A stretch of DNA of 64,000 nt from Flavisolibacter ginsenosidimutans (GCF_007970805.1 NZ_CP042433.1:806001-870000), one strand, 5' to 3'. Shown: positions 25,007-33,628, counted from the stretch's first letter. The notes: generated from the letters alone by a model not told the origin. Program-made: numbers and translations.

Positions 25007-25429
25007 CTACGTTGACTTCTCCTTGTTAAATAAATAATTTGCCACGATTATAAAGATGCCAATGACCGTTGCTGTTGTTGTTGTAATCAGCGCTATCAAA
25101 ACAGAATCGGACAAATGCCACTTGCCGCCGGCGCATTGGAACACCACCATCATTACCAGCAACATCCACACCACCGTTACCGCAAAAATGCTCCGGCTGA
25201 ATTCTCTCCTGCCTTCGTTGTCATCCTCAAATTTTTTGATTTGCGCTTTGAGCAATTGCAGTTCCAGTGCAGCTTTCTCCAACTCGTGAATGCGGCCTTC
25301 TTTCAGTTCTTTTTCTTCTTCTTTCGCCGCTTCGTCGGTATCAACTTTTGAAGGCTGTGCCGTTTGAAGGCGGTTCTGAAATTCGGCAAGCAACGCTTCC
25401 GGCGGCTTAACTTTTATCGGCTCCTTCAT
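25007..25429 (-). CDS. Coiled-coil, two-helix membrane protein; candidate toxin partner of the Panacea protein
   Basis: Predicted 140-residue protein. A charged coiled-coil region (about 28-70, very Glu/Lys-rich) is followed by two transmembrane helices (about 81-99 and 110-134) and a short lysine-containing tail. The ATG chosen overlaps the end of the Panacea gene by 23 bases; the open frame extends 36 codons further, but only into that gene. Downstream overlap with a Panacea-domain gene fits the layout of PanAT systems, in which some toxins are small membrane proteins. I recognise no family in the protein itself, so the toxin role is inferred from context. Confidence 0.62.
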   Translation of the reverse strand: MKEPIKVKPPEALLAEFQNRLQTAQPSKVDTDEAAKEEEKELKEGRIHELEKAALELQLLKAQIKKFEDDNEGRREFSRSIFAVTVVWMLLVMMVVFQCAGGKWHLSDSVLIALITTTTATVIGIFIIVANYLFNKEKST

Positions 25430-25904
25430 GCGTTTTCTCTGCCAGAATGTTTTGAAAATAGGCCTTGATGCTGTCGTCGGGGATGACGTTAGACGATTGT
25501 TCGGGCGTGTAAACCTTGGCCCAAGGCGAGCCATCAAGGTGTGACCAACGGGAAAGTTCGTTGGCCGAAAGCGGATCGGTTACTTTCCAAGTATAATTAA
25601 TCGCATCGTTTGCCGACGCACCTAAACTCTTTGTCCAGCCTTCTTTCACCGGCTCTTCCAAAAAATACAAATCGGTAATGGGGTCGCTGCCGTACAACTT
25701 GTAGGTATGATAAATATCCTGCACCACAGGACCAAATTTCCAGGCCTCAAACTTTTCGATAATCAGCGGTTCGCCGTATTTGGCCAGGTGATAGCCGTGA
25801 GCGAAATACACCATCTTCTGCAACTTCATTTGCGTAACAAAGCGGCCTTCCTGAATTCCCCTTTCAACGAAGGCTTGTGCGATGACGGAGGCGGGATAAG
25901 ACAT
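25407..25904 (-). CDS. Panacea-domain (DUF4065, SocA-like) protein, candidate antitoxin
   Basis: Panacea domain spans nearly the whole 165 residues. Diagnostic blocks are LQKMVYFAHGYHLAKYG at about 28-44, IEKFEAWKFGPVVQDIYHTY at about 49-68, and YGSDPI just after. Panacea proteins neutralise many unrelated toxins encoded beside them, and related proteins also act as proteolytic adaptors (SocA). The next gene on the same strand overlaps by 23 bases and encodes a membrane protein. The family call is firm; the antitoxin role is inferred. Confidence 0.82.
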   Translation of the reverse strand: MSYPASVIAQAFVERGIQEGRFVTQMKLQKMVYFAHGYHLAKYGEPLIIEKFEAWKFGPVVQDIYHTYKLYGSDPITDLYFLEEPVKEGWTKSLGASANDAINYTWKVTDPLSANELSRWSHLDGSPWAKVYTPEQSSNVIPDDSIKAYFQNILAEKTHEGADKS

Positions 25905-25987
25905 GCGGCGATTTGTTTGTAGCGCAAGTTAAAACAATCACGCATAAATTACTAAAATAATTAGTATGGACGTAGGGCGGACAAAAC

Positions 25988-26533
25988 TCAAAGCTTCAGT
26001 TCTCCTAACCGTACCAATGCGTACATAATGCAGTTTACGTGCAGGCTTTGCATCATTTTGTCTTCTCTAACCAATTGTTTTACTTCTTCAATTGACATAA
26101 GTTCCACATCAATCTCTTCGGAATGATCTAAATCCGGCTCGGCAACCTTCTCTCCGCCCGTGGCCAGAAACATGTGCATGAAATTGTTGGTGGTGGACGG
26201 ATTGGCGCAAATCTTTCCGAGGTATTCAAATTTTTGAAACGAGTAACCGGTTTCTTCCAGCACTTCGCGTTTGATACCTTCTTCCATGCTTTCGCCTTCT
26301 TCTACTACGCCGCCCGGCAATTCGCTTTCAATGGTGCCAATGCCGTGACGGTATTGTTTTACCATCACCACTTTCCCTTCTTTGGTCAGGCAAAAAGCGT
26401 TGGCCCATTCAGGATATTCCATTACATAAAACGAAGGAATAATGTTGCCATTCGGCAATTCGCATTTGTCCTTGCGAATGGTTAACCAAGGCTCCTTATG
26501 CAGATAAGTTGATTCTAAAACTTTCCATTTCAT
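25988..26533 (-). CDS. NUDIX hydrolase (ADP-ribose pyrophosphatase-like)
   Basis: Hydrolyses a nucleoside-diphosphate-linked substrate, 181 residues. A complete Nudix box is visible: G75, E81, then REVLEETGY with R89, E90, E93 and E94. The GGE-type ELPGG just before it and the KQYRHGIG segment are typical of the ADP-ribose pyrophosphatase/NudF group. I choose the ATG at MKWKVLES, 11 bases after the stop of the upstream gene. An in-frame ATG seven codons earlier overlaps that gene and is possible. Confidence 0.85.
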   Translation of the reverse strand: MKWKVLESTYLHKEPWLTIRKDKCELPNGNIIPSFYVMEYPEWANAFCLTKEGKVVMVKQYRHGIGTIESELPGGVVEEGESMEEGIKREVLEETGYSFQKFEYLGKICANPSTTNNFMHMFLATGGEKVAEPDLDHSEEIDVELMSIEEVKQLVREDKMMQSLHVNCIMYALVRLGELKL

Positions 26534-26544
26534 AATCTCAAATT

Positions 26545-27075
26545 TCAATTCCATCCTTTTCTTTCGCGCAGGCTTGTAATGTGTGCTGCGTGGTGACGGC
26601 CGTGCCAGGCATACATGCCGAGCAGATGCCACAGCGTAAATTCTTTTTTATGTTCGGGATGATAAACCGTTCGTGCAAAATCGTTGTCGGAGAAACTTTT
26701 TAAAAATTCGTACCAGCGTTTGTGCAAGGCGTGAAGCAGCGTCAGCGAAACGTTAATGGGCAAGGTTTTTACGTCGGCCGTTTCGGCCCACAACTTTTCT
26801 TCGTACGTGCGAATAGCCGGCTTCTCCTCGGTATAACCCAGTTTAAAACGACAGTAAGCGTTCAAGTGACTGTCCGCAACGTGATGCACGAGTTGATGAA
26901 CCGTCCAGCCGCCTTCGCGGTAAGGCGTCTGCAGTTGCGCTTCGTCCAAATTGCTCACAGCGTGTTCAAGCGCCTGCGGCAGAAATTGAATGTCGGTTAG
27001 CCACTCTTCCTTTTGTGCCTGCGAAAATGGTTTTGGCTCATACCGGCCAATGGGATAGCGAAGATCTTGTTCCAT
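26545..27075 (-). CDS. YfiT/DinB-family putative metal-dependent hydrolase (bacillithiol-transferase-like)
   Basis: DinB/YfiT-like four-helix protein with a three-histidine metal site, 176 residues. The N-terminal DLRYPIGRYEPKPF is the YfiT signature. Metal ligands are expected among the histidines in QLVHHVADSHLNAY and AWHGRHHAAHI. Relatives transfer bacillithiol to electrophiles or hydrolyse small substrates; the substrate here is unknown. The NUDIX gene follows after 11 bases, so the two form a probable operon. Confidence 0.83.
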   Translation of the reverse strand: MEQDLRYPIGRYEPKPFSQAQKEEWLTDIQFLPQALEHAVSNLDEAQLQTPYREGGWTVHQLVHHVADSHLNAYCRFKLGYTEEKPAIRTYEEKLWAETADVKTLPINVSLTLLHALHKRWYEFLKSFSDNDFARTVYHPEHKKEFTLWHLLGMYAWHGRHHAAHITSLRERKGWN

Positions 27076-27092
27076 TTGATTACACAAATTTT

Positions 27093-27176
27093 AAACGAAT
27101 TACACGAATTGCTCAACGCAAGTAATAAACGAAAGAACACGATAAATACCAGCAAATGAATTCGTGTAATTCGTTT
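27093..27176. repeat. 18-base perfect inverted repeat of AATTCGTG words
   Basis: AAACGAATTACACGAATT at 27093-27110 and its exact complement at 27159-27176, with 48 bases between. The right side adds a further copy, CAATTCGTGT. Relatives of the same word occur just before dapB (about 57608-57640). Confidence 0.75.
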
Positions 27177-27185
27177 CAATTCGTG

Positions 27186-27617
27186 TCATAAAATCTCTAA
27201 AAGTTCGATGTCAAACACCAGCGTGGCGCCACCCGGAATGCCGCCGGTTCCGTTGTCGCCGTAAGCAAGGTGCGAGGGAAGCCATAAACGCCAGGTGCTT
27301 CCCACTGGCATCATCGGCAACACTTCCTGCCAGCCCTGAATCAGTTGCGTGGGCTTTGCGGTAAAGGGCTGGTTTCGTTTAAACGAAGAATCAAATTCTT
27401 TCCCGCTCAGCAAAGCGCCGCGGTAATGCGCTTTGATGGTGCTTTTGAGGGTTGGCTTCTCTCCCGTTCCTTCTTTTAAAATTTGGTATTGAATGCCGCT
27501 CGGCAATTCAACCACGCCTTCTTTGCTTTTGTTTTCCTGCATGAAGGCCATGCCTTCTTCTTTTTCTTTTTGCAGCTTTTCATTTTTCGCACTCTGCAAA
27601 CGATCAAATAATCCCAT
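27186..27617 (-). CDS. FKBP-type peptidyl-prolyl cis-trans isomerase
   Basis: Catalyses proline isomerisation during folding, 143 residues. A short charged N-terminal helix (about 5-30) is followed by one FKBP domain with SGIQYQILKEGTG, FDSSFKRNQPF, LIQGWQEVLPMM, WLPSHLAYGD and ATLVFDIELLEI. No signal peptide, so cytoplasmic, unlike many envelope FKBPs in this phylum. Confidence 0.92.
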   Translation of the reverse strand: MGLFDRLQSAKNEKLQKEKEEGMAFMQENKSKEGVVELPSGIQYQILKEGTGEKPTLKSTIKAHYRGALLSGKEFDSSFKRNQPFTAKPTQLIQGWQEVLPMMPVGSTWRLWLPSHLAYGDNGTGGIPGGATLVFDIELLEIL

Positions 27618-27706
27618 GGTGTTTTATTTGGTTAAAGGCTTTTTGAAATTGATATTGTAAAGATTTGTTTCACTAACCTCCGACTTCCGATTTCCGTCAC
27701 CTGTTC

Positions 27707-28468
27707 TCAATTTTCCCGCAACGATTTTCCTGTTAACGTAATAAACACGTCTTCCAAATTGGCTTGCTTTACTTCTTTCGGTCGTTCAAAACCGGTGGCT
27801 ACCAGTTCGTCAATCAAACCGTCAGGCGAATTGAGCGCCACGATTTTTCCGCTGTCAACGATGGCTACGCGGTCACATAAATATTCCGCTTCGTCCATGT
27901 AGTGCGTGGTGATGATCACGGTCGTGCCTTTGCTGCGAATGTCCCGGATTAAATCCCAAAGGTTTCGTCTTGCCTGAGGATCGAGACCCGTAGTAGGCTC
28001 GTCAAGGAAAATAATTTTCGGGTCGTTAATTAACGTTGTGGCAATGGAGAAGCGTTGCTTTTGTCCGCCACTCAATTCTTTCACTTTGGCTTTTGCTTTG
28101 TCGCGCAGGTTAACCGAATCGAGCAAGGCCATCGCATCAATCTCCCTGTTGTAAAGTCCGGCGAAAAGATGAATGAGCTGCACCAGATTCAGGTTGGGAT
28201 AAAAGCCGCTGGTTTGCAATTGCACACCGATAATTTTTTTTATTTCGTGCGGCTCGTTGTCCAGGTCAAAACCATTTACCATTACACTGCCGCTTGTTTT
28301 GGTTCGCAAGGTTTCAATGATTTCCAGCGTGGTACTTTTGCCCGCGCCGTTGGGTCCGAGCAAGCCAAAAATTTCACCTTCGTAAACGGCAAAGGAAATG
28401 CCTTTTACCGCTTCAAAGCTTCCGTAATTCTTTACCAGGTCCTGAACCGAAATAATTGTATTTACCAT
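27707..28468 (-). CDS. ABC transporter ATP-binding protein
   Basis: ATPase subunit of an ABC-2-type exporter, 253 residues. Walker A is GPNGAGKST, the signature LSGGQKQRFSIA, Walker B IIFLDEPTTGLD, and the H-loop ITTHYMDEAEYLCDR. This DrrA/CcmA-like set is used for drug, lipid or polysaccharide export. I take the ATG (MVNTIISVQDLV) rather than a TTG nine codons upstream. No permease gene lies nearby: FKBP follows downstream and fbp precedes, so the membrane partner must be elsewhere. Confidence 0.9.
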   Translation of the reverse strand: MVNTIISVQDLVKNYGSFEAVKGISFAVYEGEIFGLLGPNGAGKSTTLEIIETLRTKTSGSVMVNGFDLDNEPHEIKKIIGVQLQTSGFYPNLNLVQLIHLFAGLYNREIDAMALLDSVNLRDKAKAKVKELSGGQKQRFSIATTLINDPKIIFLDEPTTGLDPQARRNLWDLIRDIRSKGTTVIITTHYMDEAEYLCDRVAIVDSGKIVALNSPDGLIDELVATGFERPKEVKQANLEDVFITLTGKSLREN

Positions 28469-28483
28469 GCCGTATTTTAAAAA

Positions 28484-28546
28484 TTCAAGATCCAAAAGCC
28501 AAGATCGGGAATTCCCCCTGTTTAATCTTGGCTTTTGGATCTTGAA
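28484..28546. repeat. Perfect 22-base inverted repeat downstream of fbp
   Basis: Two exact 22-base arms (28484-28505 and 28525-28546; core AAGATCCAAAAGCCAAGAT) around a 19-base loop. The right arm is followed by further CTTGAA/TCTTGAA words. It lies 12 bases past the fbp stop and may stop fbp transcription, though there is no T-run; its other side reaches close to the ABC gene start. Confidence 0.8.
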
Positions 28547-28557
28547 ATCTTGAATCT

Positions 28558-29589
28558 TTATGCTGTTTCTTTCTGTTCCACCGATGCCATGCAGGCTTCC
28601 AACTCGTCCATCATTTTGCTGCTGCCAACAAAAAAAGGCGTACGCTGGTGCAATTCCGTTGGCTCAATGTCGAGAATGGACGTGGAGCCATTCGTAGCGC
28701 GGCCACCGGCAACTTCGGTAATAAAAGCAAAAGGATTGCACTCGTACAACAAACGCAATTTGCCTTTTGGTTTATCAGTAGTGCCGGGATACATGAAGAT
28801 GCCGCCCTTGATCAGGTTGCGGTGCACATCAGACACCATGCTGCCGATGTAGCGTTGCGTGTACGGTCCGCCGGTTTCTTTGGTTTTGTTCTGACACACG
28901 TTAATGTATTTGCGAACGCCTTCCGAATACCGGAAAAAATGCCCGTGGTTGACCGAATAAATATTGCCGCTGTCGGGGCATTGAATGTTGGGATGGCTAA
29001 GACAGAATTCACCCACCGAAGGGTCTAGCGTAAAACCGTTTACGCTTCTCCGCGTGGCATAAACCAACATGGTGGACGAACCGTAAACGATGTAACCCGC
29101 TGCCACCTGCGCATGGCCTTTTTGTAAAAAATCTTCTTTTCTTGCAATCGTGCCTCTTTCCGACACGCGGCGGTAAATGCCGAAGATGGTGCCGATGGAA
29201 ACATTTACGTCAATGTTGCCGCTGCCATCGAGCGGATCGAATAAACAAACGTATTTTGAGTTCTTGCTGATGTCGTCGTCAAAGGCTACGAAATCGTCCA
29301 GTTCTTCCGATGCAATGCCCGCACAGCTCACGCCGCGTTGCAAAACGCCCATGAATTGGTTGTTGGCAAAAATGTCGAGCTTCTTTACTTCTTCGCCCTG
29401 GATGTTAGTGGTGCCGTGGTCGCCGAGAATATCCACCAGCCCGGCTTTATTTACCTCTACGTTGATGCGTTTGGCCGCAAGGCCAATGTCGCGAAGCAGA
29501 CTGCTCAATTCGCCCGTGGCATGCGGAAACTGGCGCACAGATTGGATGGTAAACTCATCAAGCGTTAGTATGTTTCTGTTAACGTTCAT
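28558..29589 (-). CDS. fbp: Fructose-1,6-bisphosphatase, class I
   Basis: Gluconeogenic phosphatase, 343 residues from the ATG at [13 protein letters not shown]. The open frame runs 48 codons further upstream without homology. Metal and active-site motif: [20 protein letters not shown]. Substrate-binding and C-terminal block: [22 protein letters not shown]. Conserved TLDEF near the N-terminus belongs to the region that binds AMP in allosteric family members. Confidence 0.95.
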   Translation of the reverse strand: MNVNRNILTLDEFTIQSVRQFPHATGELSSLLRDIGLAAKRINVEVNKAGLVDILGDHGTTNIQGEEVKKLDIFANNQFMGVLQRGVSCAGIASEELDDFVAFDDDISKNSKYVCLFDPLDGSGNIDVNVSIGTIFGIYRRVSERGTIARKEDFLQKGHAQVAAGYIVYGSSTMLVYATRRSVNGFTLDPSVGEFCLSHPNIQCPDSGNIYSVNHGHFFRYSEGVRKYINVCQNKTKETGGPYTQRYIGSMVSDVHRNLIKGGIFMYPGTTDKPKGKLRLLYECNPFAFITEVAGGRATNGSTSILDIEPTELHQRTPFFVGSSKMMDELEACMASVEQKETA

Positions 29590-29746
29590 GCAGCAAAACT
29601 TTTGATTAAAACAAATGTAAGGGAAAAAGAAGTGGGAGAACCGAAGCCGGAAGATTCGGAAAACCGCAGAACAGACCAGTAAGCAATATCGAACACACAG
29701 GAGGGTGCTTCCACTTTTTGAACATGCCTTCATCTTTCATCATTCC

Positions 29747-29779
29747 TTGTTCGTCTGTTTAAAATTCCTTTCATCTTTG
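29747..29779 (+). promoter_or_regulatory. Possible promoter of the aspartate kinase gene
   Basis: TTG at 29747-29749, a 22-base spacer and CATCTTTG at 29772-29779, one mismatch to TAnnTTTG. It ends six bases before the ATG, so transcripts would be nearly leaderless. Confidence 0.4.
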
Positions 29780-29785
29780 CGCCCT

Positions 29786-31078
29786 ATGAAAGTGTTCAAA
29801 TTCGGCGGCGCGTCCATCAGCACAGTTGAACGGATAAAGAATGTTGGCGACATTTTAAAAAGATACAAGGGCGAACAATTGCTCATTGTTGTTTCGGCCA
29901 TGGGTAAAACCACCAATGCATTGGAAAAAGTAGCCGAAGCCTTTTACGCAGGCAAGAAAGAAGAAGCGTTGAATTTGTTTGATCAGATCAAGCAAAGCCA
30001 TCTTGCCATTTCGAAAGAATTCGTGCAGACCATAGAAAAAACAAACCCTCATTCTTCACTTACCATTCATCATTCATTGCAAGATTTCTTCACCGAAGTT
30101 GAATGGTTGCTGCACGACAAACCGGTTCGCAATTTTGACTATTACTACGACCAGATTGTTCCAATCGGCGAAATGCTTTCTTCTTCCATCTTGAGCAATT
30201 ATTTAAACAGTGTCGCAATCAGCAATTCCTGGATCGACGTTCGCGACGTGCTGCGCACCGATGATAATTTTCGCGATGCAAAAATTGATTGGACCGTTAC
30301 GGCGCAAAAAATTAATGAGGCGGTGAGGCCTCTCTTTGCCAAAACAAACATTGTTCTCACCCAGGGCTTCATTGGCGCAACGGATGAAAACGAAAGCACT
30401 ACGCTTGGCCGCGAGGGCAGCGATTATTCAGCCGCCGTATTTGCGGCCCTTCTTAACGCCGAAAGCCAAACCATTTGGAAGGACGTGCAAGGCGTAATGA
30501 ATGCCGATCCAAAACAATACGCCGAAGCGCAATGGATAAAAGAATTGAATTACCGGGAAGTGATTGAAATGGCTTATTACGGCGCGCAGGTCATTCATCC
30601 CAAAACCATCAAGCCACTGCAAAACAAGTCCATTCCGCTTTACGTAAAATCTTTTATTCATCCTGATGAGGAGGGCACCTGCATTCACAACCGAAACGTC
30701 AATCATCTTCCGCCCATCGTTGTGTACAAAGCAGGCCAGGTTTTGGTGCAGCTTTCTTCCAAAGACTTTTCTTTCGTGGGCGAAGGATTGACGGCAGAAG
30801 TTTACCGCATCTTCGAGTCGTTGAAATTTAAGCCCAATCTCATTCAAAGCACAGCCATCAGTTTGCTTTGCGTTGTTGACGACCGGCCCGAAAAAGTGGA
30901 AGCCTTTGCTTTGCGTGCCAGCGAAGATTTTGACGTGTCGGTTACAAAAGATCTAACCCTGCTCACCGTTCGTCATTACCAAAATGAGATTGTTCAGAAA
31001 CTTACCAAAGACAGCAGGATCGTTCTGCAACAACAAACGCCGGAAACGCTTCAACTGTTGATGGAAGCAAAAGCATAA
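29786..31078 (+). CDS. Aspartate kinase
   Basis: Phosphorylates aspartate, first step to lysine, threonine and methionine, 430 residues. N-terminal MKVFKFGGASI carries the kinase KFGG motif. Catalytic TTLGREGSDYSAA and the VMNADPKQY segment follow, with C-terminal ACT domains from about 300 that predict feedback control. Monofunctional: no homoserine dehydrogenase domain is attached. An unusual stretch at about 87-99 (NPHSSLTIHHSL) is written by a CATTC-word repeat and looks like an in-frame insertion between two conserved helices. Confidence 0.92.
   Translation: MKVFKFGGASISTVERIKNVGDILKRYKGEQLLIVVSAMGKTTNALEKVAEAFYAGKKEEALNLFDQIKQSHLAISKEFVQTIEKTNPHSSLTIHHSLQDFFTEVEWLLHDKPVRNFDYYYDQIVPIGEMLSSSILSNYLNSVAISNSWIDVRDVLRTDDNFRDAKIDWTVTAQKINEAVRPLFAKTNIVLTQGFIGATDENESTTLGREGSDYSAAVFAALLNAESQTIWKDVQGVMNADPKQYAEAQWIKELNYREVIEMAYYGAQVIHPKTIKPLQNKSIPLYVKSFIHPDEEGTCIHNRNVNHLPPIVVYKAGQVLVQLSSKDFSFVGEGLTAEVYRIFESLKFKPNLIQSTAISLLCVVDDRPEKVEAFALRASEDFDVSVTKDLTLLTVRHYQNEIVQKLTKDSRIVLQQQTPETLQLLMEAKA
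30044..30083 (+). repeat. CATTC word cluster inside the aspartate kinase gene
   Basis: Irregular repeats CTCATTCTTCACTTACCATT and CATCATTCATTG within coding sequence. The encoded Ser/His/Thr-rich segment has no counterpart that I know in the family. Confidence 0.55.
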
Positions 31079-31102
31079 CAACGTTTTGTTTCAAACTCGT
31101 CT

Positions 31103-31110
31103 TAGTTTCG
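31103..31110 (+). promoter_or_regulatory. Possible -7 element upstream of the YncE-phosphoesterase gene
   Basis: TAGTTTCG, one mismatch to TAnnTTTG, 20 bases before the ATG. The -33 TTG is poorly spaced (14 bases), so confidence is low. Confidence 0.35.
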
Positions 31111-31130
31111 CTTTACTGAATGCTTTTTGT

Positions 31131-33551
31131 ATGAGAATACTTCGCCTTTTCTTCGTTGCTTTCTCTTTGCTATCGTCCTTTGCTTACGCACAAAAGCCCG
31201 GTGCGCAAAACAACCAGGTGCTGCTGCCCAATGGATGGAGCCTCTCTCCTGCCGGCAAAAATTTGACGCTTGGCGACCTGCCGCTGAACATGGCTGTGTC
31301 GCACAACAAAAAATTTATTGCTGTTACCAACAATGGCTACAGCGATCAGTCTATTCAGTTAATTGACGTAACAAAAGAAAAAGTAATTGACAGCATGCCG
31401 ATAGATAAAAGCTGGTACGGGCTTGCTTTTTCCGCCGATGACAAAACGCTTTACGCATCGGGCGGAAACAACAACTGTATTTACAAATACACATTCGGAA
31501 AGAGCAGGCTTTGGCGAAGTGATTCACTCGTTCTGGGTTCGCGTTTACCGCACTTGATTTCTCCCGCCGGCATTGCGCTTGACGACAGCCGCAATCTTCT
31601 TTATACTGTTACCAAAGAGTCGGATAGTTTGTACGTCTTCAACACAAAAACAAAAACGCTATTAAAGGCTTTGCCTGTCGGCGGCGAAGGCTATGCGTGC
31701 ACGTTGTCTCCCGATAAAAAGTTTTTGTACATCAGTTGCTGGGGCTGCGACGAGGTGAAAATTTTTGATACCAAAAAACAAAGCTTTAGCGGATGGATAA
31801 AAGTAGGCGACAATCCGAACGAGCTTTGTCTTTCGAAGAACGGACGCTGGCTCTATGTGGCCAACGCTAATGACAACAGCGTTTCGGTAATTGATACAAA
31901 AAACTCCAAAGTAGTTGAAGTTCTCAACGCTGCTTTGTATCCCGATTCACCTCCCGGTTCCACGTCAAACGGCATTGCTTTGAGCGAAGACGAAAAGGTC
32001 TTGTACATCGCCAATGCCGACAACAATTGTCTCGCCGTGTTTGATGTTTCTGCGCCGGGCCGAAGCAAGGCAAAAGGTTTCATCCCGGTTGGTTGGTACC
32101 CGACTAACGTAAAAGTCATTGGGCAAAAAATTTACGTGACAAACGGCAAAGGCTTTACCTCTCTTCCCAATCCTCACGGCCCTAATCCGCTGGTAAAAGC
32201 CGAAACGGTAACGTATCAAAAAGGCAATAGAAAATTTCGGACTGATGAATATATCGGTGGTTTGTTTCGCGGAAGCATGAGCGTTGTTGACGTGCCTTCG
32301 GAAGCAAGGCTTGCGGTTTACTCGCAGCAGGTTTACCAAAATTCGCCTTACACAAAAGAAAACACAGTGGTCATTGAAAACGGCAATCCTGTTCCTACTA
32401 AAAAAGGCCAAACTTCGCCCATCAAATACGTCTTCTACATCATCAAGGAAAACCGCACGTACGACCAGGTTTTGGGCGATGTAAAAGAAGGCAACGGCGA
32501 TCCTTCGCTGGTGTTGTTTGGCGAAAACATTACGCCTAACCAACATGCTCTTGCGCGACAGTTTGTGCTGCTGGATAATTTTTATTGCAACGCAGAAGTC
32601 AGTGCCGACGGTCACAATTGGAGCTTGGGAGCTTACGCAACGGATTATTTGGAAAAAACATGGCCGACAAGTTACGGCAACCGTGGTGGCAATTATGATG
32701 CGGAAGGCAACCGCGCCACGGCCAACAACAAAGGGGGTTTTATTTGGGATTATTGCCAACGGGCCGGCGTGAGTTACCGCACCTACGGCGAGTTTGCCGA
32801 TGATTACAAACCCAATATTCCCGTGCTTAAAAATCATTATTGCACTTACTTCACCAGCTGGAATCAAAGGGTGCGGGACACGACACGCTTTTACCAATGG
32901 CGCCGCGATTTTGATTCGTTGTTGGCCATTAATAAAGTGCCGCAATTAAACACCTTGCGTTTCATTAACGATCACACCGAAGGGTTGGCAAAGAACCGCC
33001 CAACGCCTTTTGCACATGTGGCCGATAACGATCTTGCAGTGGGTATGTTCATTGAGCATTTAAGCCACTCGCCTATCTGGAAAGAGTCGGTTATTTTTAT
33101 TGTAGAAGACGATGCGCAGAACGGCGCCGATCACGTGGACGCTCATCGCACAACGGCTTACGTTGCGGGTGGTTTTGTGAAACGTGGTTTTGTAGATCAC
33201 ACGATGTACTCAACAACCTCAATGGTGCGAACCATTGAATTGATTCTTGGCTTGCCGCCAATGTCGCAATACGATGCGTCGGCAACGCCCATGTGGCGGA
33301 GCTTCGCAAACGAAGCCGACCTTGCCCCTTTCAAATCCTTGCCGATTAACGTCGCTCTTGACAACAAAAACATCGCTATCAACGAGTGGCAGGCCCGTTC
33401 AGACAAACTGAACTTCGCCAAAGAAGATGCCGTTCCTGATGTTGAGTTCAACAAGATTTTGTGGCACGGTATTAAAGGTGACCGTGTTCCATTTCCGGCA
33501 CCGAAGCGTGCGGCTTTTATCAAAATAAAAGAAGAAAAAGACGATGATTGA
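31131..33551 (+). CDS. Exported YncE-like beta-propeller / phosphoesterase fusion
   Basis: Signal peptide (about 1-21, ending AYAQ), then a seven-bladed YVTN/YncE-type propeller (about 30-400; blades recognisable by VANANDNSVSVIDT and IANADNNCLAVFDV), then a phosphoesterase domain of the AcpA/phospholipase-C type (about 430-760; IKENRTYDQVLGD, then VIFIVEDDAQNGADHVDAHR). 806 residues. Such fusions are common in Bacteroidota and in Planctomycetes, with unknown natural substrate. The last codons are part of a terminator palindrome. Confidence 0.85.
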   Translation: MRILRLFFVAFSLLSSFAYAQKPGAQNNQVLLPNGWSLSPAGKNLTLGDLPLNMAVSHNKKFIAVTNNGYSDQSIQLIDVTKEKVIDSMPIDKSWYGLAFSADDKTLYASGGNNNCIYKYTFGKSRLWRSDSLVLGSRLPHLISPAGIALDDSRNLLYTVTKESDSLYVFNTKTKTLLKALPVGGEGYACTLSPDKKFLYISCWGCDEVKIFDTKKQSFSGWIKVGDNPNELCLSKNGRWLYVANANDNSVSVIDTKNSKVVEVLNAALYPDSPPGSTSNGIALSEDEKVLYIANADNNCLAVFDVSAPGRSKAKGFIPVGWYPTNVKVIGQKIYVTNGKGFTSLPNPHGPNPLVKAETVTYQKGNRKFRTDEYIGGLFRGSMSVVDVPSEARLAVYSQQVYQNSPYTKENTVVIENGNPVPTKKGQTSPIKYVFYIIKENRTYDQVLGDVKEGNGDPSLVLFGENITPNQHALARQFVLLDNFYCNAEVSADGHNWSLGAYATDYLEKTWPTSYGNRGGNYDAEGNRATANNKGGFIWDYCQRAGVSYRTYGEFADDYKPNIPVLKNHYCTYFTSWNQRVRDTTRFYQWRRDFDSLLAINKVPQLNTLRFINDHTEGLAKNRPTPFAHVADNDLAVGMFIEHLSHSPIWKESVIFIVEDDAQNGADHVDAHRTTAYVAGGFVKRGFVDHTMYSTTSMVRTIELILGLPPMSQYDASATPMWRSFANEADLAPFKSLPINVALDNKNIAINEWQARSDKLNFAKEDAVPDVEFNKILWHGIKGDRVPFPAPKRAAFIKIKEEKDDD

Positions 33552-33568
33552 TCCTCGTCTTTTTCTTC
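33531..33568. terminator. Terminator overlapping the end of the YncE-phosphoesterase gene
   Basis: Perfect 14-base arms GAAGAAAAAGACGA / TCGTCTTTTTCTTC around a ten-base loop that contains the stop codon. The T-rich right arm serves the plus strand; the A-rich left arm can serve the convergent gene. Confidence 0.8.
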
Positions 33569-33628
33569 TTCATGAATTATTTGCCCGTTTCAGGTATTCG
33601 TAAGCCTTACTTGAACCGCACATGACCC

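Noticed and set aside
22627..25968. Exact 11-base direct repeat TAATTAGTATG at 22627-22637 and 25958-25968 as element ends
   Set aside because: Both lie just upstream of minus-strand genes and could be shared promoter sequence. The enclosed 3.3 kb includes ordinary msrBA genes. The length is too short to claim a target duplication.
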